Source: Holacanthus passer (taxonomy: Eukaryota > Chordata > Actinopteri > Pomacanthidae). Taken from it: a DNA stretch of 64,000 nt. The DNA lies in assembly GCA_025331565.1 (NCBI GenBank), contig JAFREQ010000017.1, positions 496,001-560,000 of the forward strand. Direction: 5' to 3'. The translations under genes and the position numbers were made by a program. Below are positions 22,122 to 34,576 of the stretch, piece after piece. Within the stretch, counting starts at the first letter, position 1, and each line of letters begins with the position of its first letter. Under the pieces are notes generated by a model. It saw only the letters and a program-made list of their open reading frames with translations. It was not told where the DNA came from and searched no databases.

Positions 22122-22279
22122 CGTGATCCTGTCATCCTTGTCGTCAATTCGCACTTTGTCTTTCTTCCAGTAGATGGTGGGTTCGGGATGGCCTCTGGGA
22201 GGAACACACTCAAGGATCGCCGGCTCTCCTGCTGCCACCACCACGTCTGTAGGGTTTTGTCTGAAGTCATCTCGCAGCA
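22122..22279 (-). CDS. robo2: robo2 exon: Ig2 domain, first half
   Basis: This 158-nt exon starts in phase 1 (two bases completing a Leu codon) and ends on a codon boundary after DRIT. It encodes [19 protein letters not shown], then AILEC with the first Ig2 cysteine, PPRGHPEP, and the core tryptophan in [15 protein letters not shown]. The acceptor is TTTCCCCCTCAG and the donor is ACG|GTGAGT, both strong. Ig2 sits beside the Slit-binding Ig1 domain, and the linker LRDDF directly follows Ig1 in Robo proteins. No Ig1 exon is found upstream in the remaining 41.7 kb, so the preceding intron is very long. The near identity to mammalian ROBO2 as I remember it makes this the firmest gene-identity exon. 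Confidence 0.96.
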
Positions 22280-22646
22280 CTGAGGGGGAAACAGGAGGAA
22301 AAAGGTTCAGGCAGAGTACGGCTGTGTAGCACACTACTGAATTTAAATGTTAAAGTTTTAAAATGTCTTCTTGCGTATTAAGTTGTGTGCACGACAGAGC
22401 ACAAATGTATGCAGCTTTCATCGTGGCTATTTAAATGGGATGTGCAGCTTCATCTGACAAGGCAAGCACAAGTGAAAGCTAATTGGAGCTAATGGAGGTC
22501 CCTGTGGAGGTAGCAGAACAAACAGAGACAGAATGCCCTGAAGCCTGGTGTCATTCACATGTGAGAGCTCACAGGGGCGCAACACTGCTTCACTCTTCTT
22601 GGCATGTACACACGCATGCACAGCCGGATACGTGCTAACACACACT

Positions 22647-22672
22647 CACACACACACACACACACACACACA
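22647..22672. repeat. (CA)n microsatellite
   Basis: Thirteen CA units, with a shorter CA run just upstream. Confidence 0.9.
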
Positions 22673-25100
22673 TAGAAAAAAAACAGTGTGTGGTCTGATG
22701 AACAACTGTGGCCTTGTATCTAATCACCCTCAGGTAGGCCTTTCATCACAGAGATAGCCTCTCACCCTGCATTGTGTTCAGTGAAACACACAGCACCACC
22801 TCATTATTAAACAAGGAGTCACACACAAACACACGCATGAGCACACAAACACCAAAAACTTAGGCAAACATATTAAACTAACTGTAAGAAACTCAACTCA
22901 ACTTCATTCAATTGTGCATTCAGAGCAGATACAACTTCCACACCGATGAATGAACATTCATGATACCTAACGTAAAAAAAAGGTTCAGAGGTACAAACTG
23001 GAGGTCACTCCGGCTCTCTCCTGCTGTGTGTACTCAAACAGATCTTGTCTCCATTTGATCTACAGTAAATCTAATCCGTGGAGCAGCACTTTAGGAATTT
23101 CAGCTTCAGCAGTGTCCATCCAGCGAGGGACACATGATTCCTCTGAAGGATGAAAGGCCTGAGCTTGTTGGAGGATGTTTGAAGATGCTTGAGGAGGGCT
23201 AAATTAAGGGCAGCACCACAGGTCCTTATGTAAATTCCACACGGCACTGGGGACAATGGCGGGGAGGGCCGGGATTATAAGAGGGGATAACTGGTCCCTG
23301 CGCACCGGGCTTCTCTCATCTCTTCATTCATTCTTCTTAGGCGCTCTACAGAAAGCCGCGCAGCCATTGCCTTCTTATTTATTTATTTAGACCAAGAGAA
23401 GCGGGGCGGAGGAAGAGAGGAAGCTTTCAACCCAATTATCCTGGGGATGCACAGGGGTACCGAGTGGGACTTTTGTGTGACATGAATTCAAATGAAACCT
23501 TTACACAGGGGTAATATGAGAGAATACAGAAGAGGTAGAAGTAGAGCTTTTCTCTCTCTCATGCAGGGCTGCCCTCTAATCTAAAGAGCTAAGGTAATTA
23601 GCCAGCTCCAGAGTGGTCGACCCCCTGGCCAGGGTGGGCATAACAGCCACCACCGCTAGGCTCTCTGTATTTGCATTACAAACACAAGTCCTGCTGTTTA
23701 AAATCATAGCCTGGTTTGGACCGTACACTGCCTGTTGTTTTCAAGATCACGTTGGATTTAATTGCTCCTTTCCATTCATTGCCAGCACCCATGGGATTTT
23801 GTCAGAATCAATTTCCTCTGAAACAGAACAGTGACAAAAGAAACACACATTAGGTGCATCATTACGGCGCTTGTGTCACGCTGTCTAATCTAATCGAACG
23901 CAGCGCGGTACGTCACAGTAAATGCATCCCTGCCCTGCAATCTAAATAAATGCACAAAATGTAGAAACGGAAAAATAAAAAAGAGAGCGGTTGCACACTC
24001 AAACAGCAAATAAAATACAACATACACACACTTGTTGAGGGCAGGATAAACATAGGGTAACAAACAGCTACAAGCAAACAAACAGATGACACCAGTCAGG
24101 GATTATGCCCTGTGTGTTGGTTCAGGACTTGTTAATAGCAAGACAACACTCTGAACAGACACATTTACTAAGTAAATGAAGGGAGGGTCCAATCCAAATA
24201 CGCTTTAGTACACTGTCTAATGCTACAGCCATGAAGGTCAGCCTCCTACAGTTCATGCACACACACGCAAAATTCAAATATTCATCACCTGCACGTTTGC
24301 CTTGTTTCATTACAACACCAGCATGTATCTCTCCCATTGTTGCCTGCGGGCACCTCCATGGGCTGAACCACACTATGTCGAGGATCATAAAGCAAGTGTA
24401 TGCTTTTCTATTAGAATCATAACATGACTTCTTTTCTCTGTTAATCTCAGTGAGGTTCATCTGATGTGTGTGTATCATTAAGTGGGTGTGTGTGTACGTG
24501 CCGTCAGAAACTAAACTGATCTCCGACTCCAACTCTCAGGCCCTGTAGGCATTCAGGCCCGAATCATCCGACAGACGCAAGGTAATTGCCTTTCTATCCC
24601 CCTGAAACACTCAGCTCTTCTTCCACTGAAAACATCTCACCTCCCATGGAGTTCCAGCAGGCCCCAAACTCTGCCTTCTTGCTTACATGCTTATTAATAT
24701 TTATATATTTTTACATTTACACCCCTCAGTTGGCAAGTGCTACATCTGTCAATCCGGCTGCAGGCTAAAAAGAATCCATGTCTGAATAATATTAATCTGC
24801 CTTTGCCTTATTTATTTATTTCCCAAATATCAGAGGAGTGGGCTGATCTGAATGAAGGAGAATCAGGCAGGGGGCAAAGGCATGGCAAATTTGCAGCTCT
24901 TTCAGCTGGCACAGTTTCAAGACCTCGAACTTAAAGGGGAGGGAGTCAGGTTGCAACTTGCGCTGTGAAACAGCCGAGGGGTTGAGAGTGGAGGTCTTTG
25001 CCAAAATGAAACACAAAGGAGACGCCCACACAGTTACTTTGTAAACCAGATTGTCCTACATTGGTAGGAGAGGTCTGTGCCAGCAACCATTAGGGAGGTC

Positions 25101-25104
<4 letters not shown>

Positions 25105-25175
<71 letters not shown>
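25105..25175. repeat. (TG)n microsatellite, 71 bp
   Basis: An uninterrupted 35-unit TG run, the longest simple repeat in the window and probably polymorphic. Confidence 0.97.
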
Positions 25176-25177
<2 letters not shown>

Positions 25178-28100
25178 TTAGCTAAGATAGACTCAGCACA
25201 CAAAAAAATCATCCAGACGCAGATACATGACAACACAAACACCCGGCATCATAGCACAGAGGTGGCAGGGCAAGGACAGGATGAGGAGAGATATTTTGTA
25301 CAGTGCACCCTCTTCTCCCACCCGAGATATTACTCAGTGGAGGGTGACGCCGCTTGTCGGTAAGATTAGTGGGGAGCCTTGACTGAAGCGTCCGGCCTGC
25401 ATACTGAGATAAGTGCTGACAAATGCATTCACCTACAGCAGCGTACCTAGCTTTGGTTCACAAAGGTTGCGCTTGCTGCCACAACACCAGACTGATGCCT
25501 AATTTTTTCCCTCCGTTTTGACATTCACATCACTTTGATAGACATTCACCAGACACACACACACAAACCTATACACAAGCCTGACAAACTGTGAAACACG
25601 TCTTAAAGGCCGCAGGGCTTGGTATCTTTTTACAATACTGCAAATGTAAATGTTTTTGTATGTTTGTGTGGTTTTTATTACTTTTCCCTCCCTATTTACT
25701 GGAGAAAAAGACCCTCCGTGCTTTCATAGATATTCTCCTGGGTCAGGGGCTAAGAAACACAGAGAGAGATTACAACAGCTCGAAGCCCGGGGCCATACCC
25801 CGGCACCCAGACCCACCACCTTCTACCCACACTCTGATTAGAAAATAACACACACACACACACAAACTGGAAGAGCTGTAGAGAGGTAGCTCCAAGCTAT
25901 AATATCATTTCGTTTGAGTGCTTTTTGCGCTTCATCCGGCAGAGTGCTATTACAATACCGCCATTTTCAATTCCACCCTTAGAGAAGAGAGACAATATAT
26001 ATGTCACTTGACAAAACATACCAAACCCACTCTATGTGGTGTCATTGATGTTTTGTATTACTGTTGACGCTGAAGGCAGGAGAAGGATAATGCCACACTA
26101 TATAATACTACGCTGTGAAAGGAGATGAGCTCCATTTGTCTGGATGCAAGCTTTTTCTCCAGCCCTGACTCGCTCATTTGCCCTCCCACCGGCCAGAGCT
26201 AACCTTTGCCCCCCATCCAGATGCAGAAATTACCCCCTCAGCAGGCAGGCAAGCAGCAGGTTCACACATATCCCCTGTATTCCTCCACTGAGGGGTTGCA
26301 GGTCAGACCAGAGAAACAGCTGCAAAAATATGGCCGGCTGGCAGTGCCCAAGGCTGTCCCTCCTCTGAGGACTGAGTGGAGACTCTCATCATTAGGCCAA
26401 CTCATCACCATCTCTCTCTGTCTGTCTTATTCTCTCCTACCACCATCGGGGGTCATTCTCTGTCTTTCTTTTTCTTCCATCTTCTCAGTTCATCAATTTT
26501 TTCCAATCCCACAGCGTTGTCCCGTGCATTGCATCCTGCCCCCTCCACTCACTTCCACCGGTTCGTCTGGGGTTTTCTCTGCACTGACTGCAGATGAGGT
26601 TTTCGCAGATGAAGCCATACAAACCCGATCTTTCTCCACAGACCATGGCCAAGCTCGATATGATCTCCACCACCATTCTCCCTATCTGCAAATCCCAAGC
26701 TAAGGGATTGTAAATAACACTGTCACTTTCACAGATAAGATGCAGGAAATATGGAAAAGAGTGAAGGTAAAGAGAATCGTATGGCCGGCAGTGATAGCAT
26801 AGTGGGGGGAAATCACAGGTGGTGATATCACGTGAAATGTGCATCTTTAATACAGCCTTGGATGGAATAAATGAGACAGAGCATATGTGCTCTGGTGAGA
26901 ACGCTGAGAGAAAAGAGGCAAGACATAACACAACACAACAGGGGATGACGAGAGGATGCCTGATCAAGGTCAAACTGAAGAGAGGAGTACAAAGGTGCTG
27001 AATAGATGGGGCTGACTGTAAATGAATGGAGCGCATTCCATCAAACTCATACCACATACTGTGCTTCCACCTCTGATTCAGTAGATAAGCCTAAACAAAC
27101 ATCCTTATTTAAACAGCAGCCCCGTTCAAAGCTCATTTTTCAAACAGCACCCCTAATTTGGCCTAACAAGCCCCTGGGCAGCACAGTAATGACAGTGGGA
27201 CCACAGTGGGCGATTCTGTTGGCCGATCCAGGAAAAATGTGCAGCGCTGCTCCTGAGAAACAATATAATTAACTCTTAATGAACCTCTTTCCTTTACACC
27301 CTTTAACAATACCAACACACACATACATACACATTCACACACACTGACACAATTCAATTTAGCCTAATCCATGCTTTATGGTAATGTATAGCTCATTAAA
27401 ATGTTAGTTAAAAACTCATTAAAATTCACTTGAAGAAGTAATGGCTTCATTACAGTAATATGCTGAAAAGCAAAGAAAAAGACAAGTAAGGACAAGGAGA
27501 AGAAAGAGAGCAGAGAGCGACAGCTTTCTAATCACTTAATTGTGTCTAAAATGGAATACATTTGCATAATAAATAACAATGTGCTGTATCCTCCTTCCTA
27601 TCTTTTTCTATTCTCATAGCACTCTGTAATTAACAGGCCCTACAATTAAAGATGCATTTTGCCCCGAAATGATTTTGGTGGCCACTCCAGTTTTCATTTT
27701 GTTGTCTTGTTTATGGTCATGAATGTGTTTGGGGGGCTTGGCAGATGCAGACAGTGCACTGAAACTGGAGCTGGCTGATACAGACGAACAATGTGCCCAT
27801 GGGTCTTTGTGCCTGCTCTGATAAGGCATGATGTTGTGCTGATGCTTGTGCTCGGTCCAGAATGGACACTTTACAGCCGGGAGGGGGAGTAAGACGTGAA
27901 GGAAGGAGAAGAAGGGGAGGAAGGGAAGGGGGGGTTGCATTGTAGATGAGAACGGGATTGATTTCCTGCCAATTCCAGCACAGAGACAGCACAGACAGAG
28001 GTAGTGAGGCATCATGATGGAGCAGGTGGGTCTGTTCCTGCATCGGGTAAAAGGAAGAGCACAGAGGAAGTAAAGTGAGAAGAAGAAGAGGAGAGGAAGC

Positions 28101-29624
28101 GGTGCACTCAAGCAGACAGGCAAGTCTCCTGTTAATGTCGGGTGGCGCTGTCCTGCTTGTGCTGCTGCTTTCTGCCTCTTTTTATTGTTTTTATTAGCCT
28201 ATATGGCTGATTTTTACTGGTCCGTGTGGTCTGACAGTAATAAGTGCATGGTGGCTTAAGAACACCGTGGCGACTTTTGCACAAGGATTATTCCTGGTCC
28301 TGATTGATTATTATTAGTGCACAAATATTGGCTGGGAAGGCATAATGAGAATTAGTATGCCGTATTTTGAAAAATCTGAACATATATGCATGAAGGCAAA
28401 CTGACTGGGGGTGTTAATTCTTACCAAGAATAAAGTTTCCCCTCATGAGTAAAATCATTTTCTATACCTACAGAACAATATACCAACCTTTCGTCTGCCA
28501 TCTTGTTCTCCTCCTACACCACCTCAAACAAAGTCTTAATATCTCATTATTTTTCATCCTCACCATCTCTCCCTCTCACCTGCAGTGTTGTAGTTAATAT
28601 GTATAACCCCCCACAGTTTTCCCATGTAGCTTTTCAAGTGTAGCCAGTGTCACAGGTCCAGCTGACACTTCATTGAAAACAGTGTTAACAAACCACCAGG
28701 ATAGAATTTTGCTGGATATGAAAAAAAGTCTGAAATGCTGCTTGTGCTGTTTGTGTGTGTCTTCAGCAGATCTGTGTGAGCTCTGGCCTAATGACATTGA
28801 GGTAGTGACCTTCCACAGGGAAAGATAATCCCCAGGATGCTGCTGAACTGTGTCCAGGCTGAGAGAACAGGGCTGGATATCCTCAGAGACTGCACAAATG
28901 CACACACACACAGACAGAAGCTGAGTCGCTTATCCGGTGTGGCATACTTACACGGGCATCTCTGGTGAAAATGAAACCCCTGCAGCCTTGTTCTGCAGTC
29001 CACTGTGCGAATCTCCATATAATCTTTAATAGCTTTCCCCTCTTTTTCTTTATGCCAGCCTATTTGCTGCAGCTCCTTCCGTATCTATTTTATTGTTTTG
29101 GTCTATAATTGGATTGGCAGTAACGGCCAGCAGAGAGCCGTTAGGAGCTTGTAAAAGGTGTCACTCTGTGATGGCAGCCTCGTTTTAATTAAGCTCTCGG
29201 CTGGAGTTGAGCAGCTTTTATCTAGCTTGGTCTGATGAGCCCCAAGTGCAAGTGTGCTCCACACTGTACTGCAGGACAGGAGGAGGAGGAAGGGAGGTGT
29301 TTACAACAGCTGTAGATAGCCCAGTTTACTGTACTCTGCATCCCTCCCTAGACACCAATCTACATGCCTGGACCAAGAAGATACTGGGACACCATAAAAA
29401 TTCAGTGCATGTGTGTGTGTGTGGCATTACTGTGTCTCCTTGTGCCCATTGTGACAGAGCCCCACCCATCAGCAATGTGCAGTCATGTGTGTGTTGGTAG
29501 AGATGCAGAGCCAGCCCCACAACATGGCGGCAGAAAATGAGCACAAACAAAAATCTAAACAAACACAATTGATCTCGCATGACTGCTGTAAATTCTGAAC
29601 TAATCCTGCTTTACTGCCCAGCTG

Positions 29625-29626
<2 letters not shown>

Positions 29627-29664
<38 letters not shown>
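29627..29664. repeat. (TG)n microsatellite
   Basis: Nineteen perfect TG units. Confidence 0.95.
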
Positions 29665-29666
<2 letters not shown>

Positions 29667-29869
29667 ACTGATGCTGTAGGCAGTGCTGTACCCGGCATAA
29701 TGATTAGAGAGGTGTTCATCATCACAGTCCTTCCTTGCCTGTTCCCCCCTCCTCAATCCTCCTAATGGCCTCCTCAGATCATCTTTCCTTCAATCAATAC
29801 TGCCTGAAAGGAAGAATCCCACACCTAAGGACACTTTGTTCTCTACTGTAGATCACAGGTGACACATTT

Positions 29870-29950
29870 TCCATACCAGGAACCATCCAGCCGGTTCTGC
29901 ACCAGATCAGAACCTTACAGAGGACTTTGAACCGGTTCTGATAGCCATCA
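29870..29950. repeat. possible degenerate DNA-transposon remnant with repeated CCGGTTCTG motifs
   Basis: AACCATCCAGCCGGTTCTGC, ACCAGATCAGAACCTTACAG and TTTGAACCGGTTCTGATAGC contain repeated and inverted GGTTCTG/CAGAACC words. Such words fill certain teleost DNA transposons. The match is weak and the boundaries are guessed. Confidence 0.25.
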
Positions 29951-32900
29951 AATGTAAAGGTCTGGCCATTTTCTAGGTGGGGTGATGCAGTAAGATTTGT
30001 GGGCAGAGGAAGGTGGAGATCTGTCAGCATGGCCAACAGAAAGCGGGCAACAGATGTGGCGGGGTGTTAAATCACACGCAGCCGAGATGCAGAGACATTT
30101 AAAGAGATTTATTGATCACTTTATAGATCTTAACTCTTGAGGAAGAGCAAAATTTAAACTGGATACGGAGATGACCTTTACAACAGCCTCACCCATGGAG
30201 AGGGATTTTTTTTTTCTCCGTCTCCACGTCCCAGTGTGTATATGTGAGCTGTTTATGATTGAGGGGGAAGAAGCAATACACCATTTAGTCAGAATGTGCA
30301 TCTGAAAATTCCCCTCTGTACAACCAGCGCCACTATCATCCTGAAGATGTGCTATATACTTTATGTGCGTCTGCTGAGGCGTGATTGAATGCTGCACATA
30401 ACATCTAAATACTTGGAATAAATTGTAGCAGTGCTGCTGCCTGCTCAGCAAATCACTGCTACATTAGGCTCACCTAAGTATCACACACTCATACACACAC
30501 AAATTACATTTTCAAGTGTCTGTGCTGCAGAGGCTGTCAGTTTGTATGGAAAGCAGTTGCCCAGCACACGGCAGAGCAATGCACCAGCAGCACTAATAAC
30601 AAACTGATCACTCTATACTGCGCTGGAATAGCAGCATTTTCGCTCATATACAGTCCATTAGTCCATTGCACAGATGAAAAAGACAACAAACACACACATG
30701 CACAGACGATTTACTATATAGCTGATTCACATGTTTGTGCATTTAGATGCCATGCAAAAAGGCTGCTGAACATTGCTCCGACATTAACTATCTCAGCGGA
30801 GCATTTAAATGATTTATTGAAGCTTCCCTGGCGTCATTCTGTGGAGGAGCTCTACATCTTGAGAGAATCCACCTCACAGTCCGGTTGCTTATTTCACAAT
30901 CCAATTCGTGTTAATTGCATTACAGGGGAGTAATTGTGTTAGTTCCATCTGTAATCAGCTTACTGCCTCAGTACAGCTGGATATACCTGTACACCAGGCT
31001 TATGTAACCTGCGTGCTAATGGGGGGAATTTCATTCATTTCAGGGCATGGAGTAAAAACCCTGGATACTCACTCAGGTAATCTGGCCTGCTGGAACCGTC
31101 AGTCTGCATGTAATAACCCTGGTGTGTGTGCGCATGTGTGTGTGTGTGTCTGTGTGTGAGTCAATCCATGCTCATATTATCATGCAAATGGAAAACAATC
31201 TGAAACACACCACTGGCTGCCATGCTCAGGATCAGTGCAGAGCGCTGTGTCTAAACCATTCCTGTTCAGCCCCTCAGCCCTCCCGTTTTATTTTTAAACC
31301 TCTCCATTTCTTTCCTCCTGGTTTATCCCACCCCCCCTTACATTTTCTCAGGCACCACATCAAAAAGGCAGATTAAACAGTTCTGTTTCAGACTGTGCCG
31401 GTACTACAAACTTGTCCAGTACATCTCTGTAGGCTGGAGATGGGAGGTTAATCATTTAGGCAAAGGAACAAAGTTAATGAGGCAACTTCTAATCCAAAGC
31501 TATTTGGAGTTCTGTCAACAGTATTGACTGCACTGCAGATGGGATAAGATATCGTTGGAGGGCACCGATGACCTACATAGCAAGGACAAGACAGTGGCTC
31601 AACAGCGGCACAGCACAGTGATCCCACAGCTCTCCAGGGCACAGATTCTGCAGCGGAGACACAACGCTGAAAAGACACTGTATGTGTGTCTATGTGTAAG
31701 CTGTATGTGTGTGCGTGTGTGTGCACGGATAAGCATTTCCACTTCCACCCACGCAGTGTCCTTTATCTTTACAGTCCCCAGCTTTCATATCACCCAGAAG
31801 CAGAATCCAGTTTGCAACCAGCTATATACTACGATTACCAGTAGCTGCTGTGCAACACACAATCAATACTGATTTCACCTGGCAATTAGCTAATAATTCA
31901 ATGAGCTAGAACTACTGAGCCAGAACTGCTAAAGATTGAAGGGGGTGGAGTGGGTCTGGCTGTGGTCTGCCACATGACTGCTGTGAATGATTCTCATGAG
32001 TGTTTGATAGTAAAGCTTGCGCATGTGTCTACTGAGCGCGAGAAGATAAAATCATGTGTTTCAACCACGGAGAACATTAAGGACATTAAGGGATGTTTGC
32101 TGATAAAAGCTTTATTACTTTACCACGACTGGGATGCAGACACATTTTAGACAGGAAGTGCTCAGTGGGGGGACATATTGGTAAAGCTATATTTTTTGAA
32201 ATTTCAAATAATATAAGCTCTAATTATTTCCAATAACTTATTTGGGACTAGTTTTAAAGAAAATAGACACGATTAATTCCAATTGAATGTCTTTGAGTCA
32301 GATTTATCTTTTGGCAACCACACAATTCAATATCTATGGACAATTGGGTTTATAATAATAAATGAATAATGAACACACATTTACTTGGGTTTAAATGGTG
32401 TTTTCCTTTTAAGGAAATTTCTCTATAATTACTACCACAGTACATATTTCTTCCTTCTTTCTCCTTATTTGATTTAACTTAAAACACATTATCATACATA
32501 ATACATTATTTGAAACAAAAGCTGTGCTGACTACTCCTAAGGGTAATAACAAAGCCACAAACACTTCTGATTTTGTGACACAGACCTTTTACAGTAAACG
32601 TAGCCTTTGAACTGTTCTAAAATCACTTCAATTCTGAAGCCAGTTCCATCTTTTGCTGAGATCAAAGGTGACAATTCCTGCCATTTAAGGCAGGAGGCAC
32701 ATTTTTTCCTTTGATTAATTCCAGGTCCTTGAAAGGTCACTGTGATACAATGACATTTGAAATCGTCATGTCTAATCCCGGAAAGCAGGTCGTTGGGGAG
32801 CCATTAGGAGGGACTTTTGTAGTTGGGCCGGACGTTTAGTGTGGCTGCAGACACCACTCGAGCTGTTTGTGTTGCCTCTGCTGGAATCCCTGATTGCACA

Positions 32901-34507
32901 CGAACGCTGCACTCTCAGATCAGTGGGGGTGGTTGACACACATCTATGATACAGGCACACACATACAGACCCTCACTCACACACACATGCACACACACAC
33001 ACGCCAATGCTGTAAACCCCCTGTATGTCTGAACACAGAAACAACCAGACGCACTGTCCCCTGGGTAATGAAAGAGCATTGTGAGACTGTGGCTGCTGTA
33101 AAACCCAATTAGCGAGCGTGGATTTATCAGTTCTCTTAGTTAGAGCTACACATACAGATAACAGCTTCCACAAGATTGTGTTTTGCATATCTGGTGGTCT
33201 GCCCCCTGCTGGACACTCACAGCCAAGCAGGTACATGTGGAGAATTGAGGAGTACGGGGGGAAAAACTATTGTGATCATGCATCCTTGGTTAATATGAGG
33301 TTTAATCAAGAGTGTGTGTCTCATTTGGCGAAGACTAATTTATGAAGCTATACATAAAAACAGAGGCCGTCCCTAATAATTGATGACCCACTACACAACA
33401 AGAACCACATGTTGTTTATCTTCCAACACCATCATCATGCATTTAGATCCCAAGTGATGCGGATGTCACCCTCTGCATCTGAAATGAAACAAAGGTTATG
33501 GCTGTTTCCAGGTTTCTGCTTGGCACGTTTCAGAGCTGGATTTCTCCTCTTCAAACAGCTGTTGCTGAAGAATGAAGCGGTGGTTGACAGCGTCACAACA
33601 CCAGCCTTATCCCTGTCTTCAAACACCTCCATCTTTCACAGCCACATAAAAGAGCAGAACAGAGTGGTGGCAATCGCAGCCACCGTGCTGTGCAAGCCTC
33701 TGCTCCACCGCAGCCGTAAAAAGAGCTACTTCTGTATTCATGTGCCGCATCACTCTGGGCTCTTTGATGGCACAGATCACTTTAAAGATGCTCAGGCTCT
33801 CACCAAACACACTGTATGACTGGGAAAGGGTGTGAAAACATATAGGAGTCTGCATTCATTGGGAATGCACATAGAGAAAGCTTGTGTGCATGTGTGTCCT
33901 CTATGCAGGTGTGTGACACTGATTTAGACAATTTGGTTAGAAGAGACCAGCTAATCATTTTCAATTTGCATTAGCATTATTGAATACCAGACGTCATTTT
34001 AGTGGCCTTTCTCCCAATATCATTGACTTTGCTGATACTGGAGATGCCCCTGCTCAATAGGAGTCAAGAACTAAGTAGCAATCCAGTCAAGAGACAGAGA
34101 AAAAGCAAGAAACAGAGTGAAGTGTTTTTTTTTCACCATCTTTCATTATTCAGCCTCAAGCCATGAATAACTGAATCCATGATAGCAGGGACAGAGGGTT
34201 GTATTTTCATGCAGCATGTCTGAATGTGGGGGAAGCGTAACAAGCCACAAGAAAGCATCCTCCTCCTCCAAAAGAGGTCTTTAAATGAAGAGCTAGGAGC
34301 TCCACTCATGCATGACTGCCTTCTCTGCGTCCATTTCAGTGTGGACCTCTGCACCCCCGCCTCTTCACTGCATGCCCTCAAAAAAATACATAATGATGCT
34401 TAAAATGTCTACTACCTCTAAGATGTGTCTTACATTAATGAGTCATTGAAGACGGTTTGGTCAATGGGAGAATCATCGTTACAAGAGGTAGCTTTAGAAT
34501 TAAATAT

Positions 34508-34576
34508 GAGGGCAGGAGGGGAGGGGCGGAGAAAAGGGAGGGGAAAAGAAGGAGGGAGATGAGAGGAGATGGGGCA
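34508..34576 (+). repeat. polypurine tract (GGGAGG-rich)
   Basis: A nearly pure A/G stretch with many GGAGG, GGGGAGG and GGGG blocks (broken by a few C and T), able in principle to form triplex or G-quadruplex structures. Confidence 0.7.

Larger units (their letters stand above)
499..22279 (-). other. robo2: robo2 gene body, coding portion inside the window (11 exons, Ig2 to FN3-1)
   Basis: This is the spliced middle section of a Roundabout 2 receptor, a single-pass neuronal membrane protein that binds Slit ligands and steers axons. Exons run right to left: 22279-22122, 21912-21792, 21550-21412, 12054-11918, 10760-10749 (microexon), 6806-6682, 5072-4901, 2360-2155, 1145-1064, 962-797 and 665-499. 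Every junction has GT and AG borders and the codon phases match across all introns, giving 1485 nt with no stop. The order Ig2-Ig3-Ig4-Ig5-FN3 fits the Robo1-3 plan (five Ig, three FN3, transmembrane, CC motifs). Robo2 rather than Robo1 or Robo3 is inferred from residues remembered for the family. The gene is incomplete at both ends: signal peptide and Ig1 lie to the right, FN3-2 onward to the left. A whole-genome-duplication co-paralogue cannot be excluded. Confidence 0.95.

Noticed and set aside
26206..27057. Overlapping open frames of 165 codons (+) and 190 codons (-)
   Set aside because: They overlap on opposite strands, lack domains or repeat-derived signatures, and lie in a deep intron; the residues look like translated non-coding DNA.
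27614..28123. 169-codon minus-strand open frame with hydrophobic N-terminal part
   Set aside because: The LPLLFFFSLYFL-type sequence comes from translating a purine-rich plus strand; not a credible signal peptide exon.
28560..28600. Second ratchet-like junction CTGCAG|GTGAGAGG on the minus strand
   Set aside because: No pyrimidine tract before it (AACTACAACACTGCAG), so the acceptor half is not credible.
30460..30480. Ratchet-like junction ACTTAG|GTGAGCC on the minus strand
   Set aside because: Lacks a polypyrimidine tract and has a poor donor; treated as chance.
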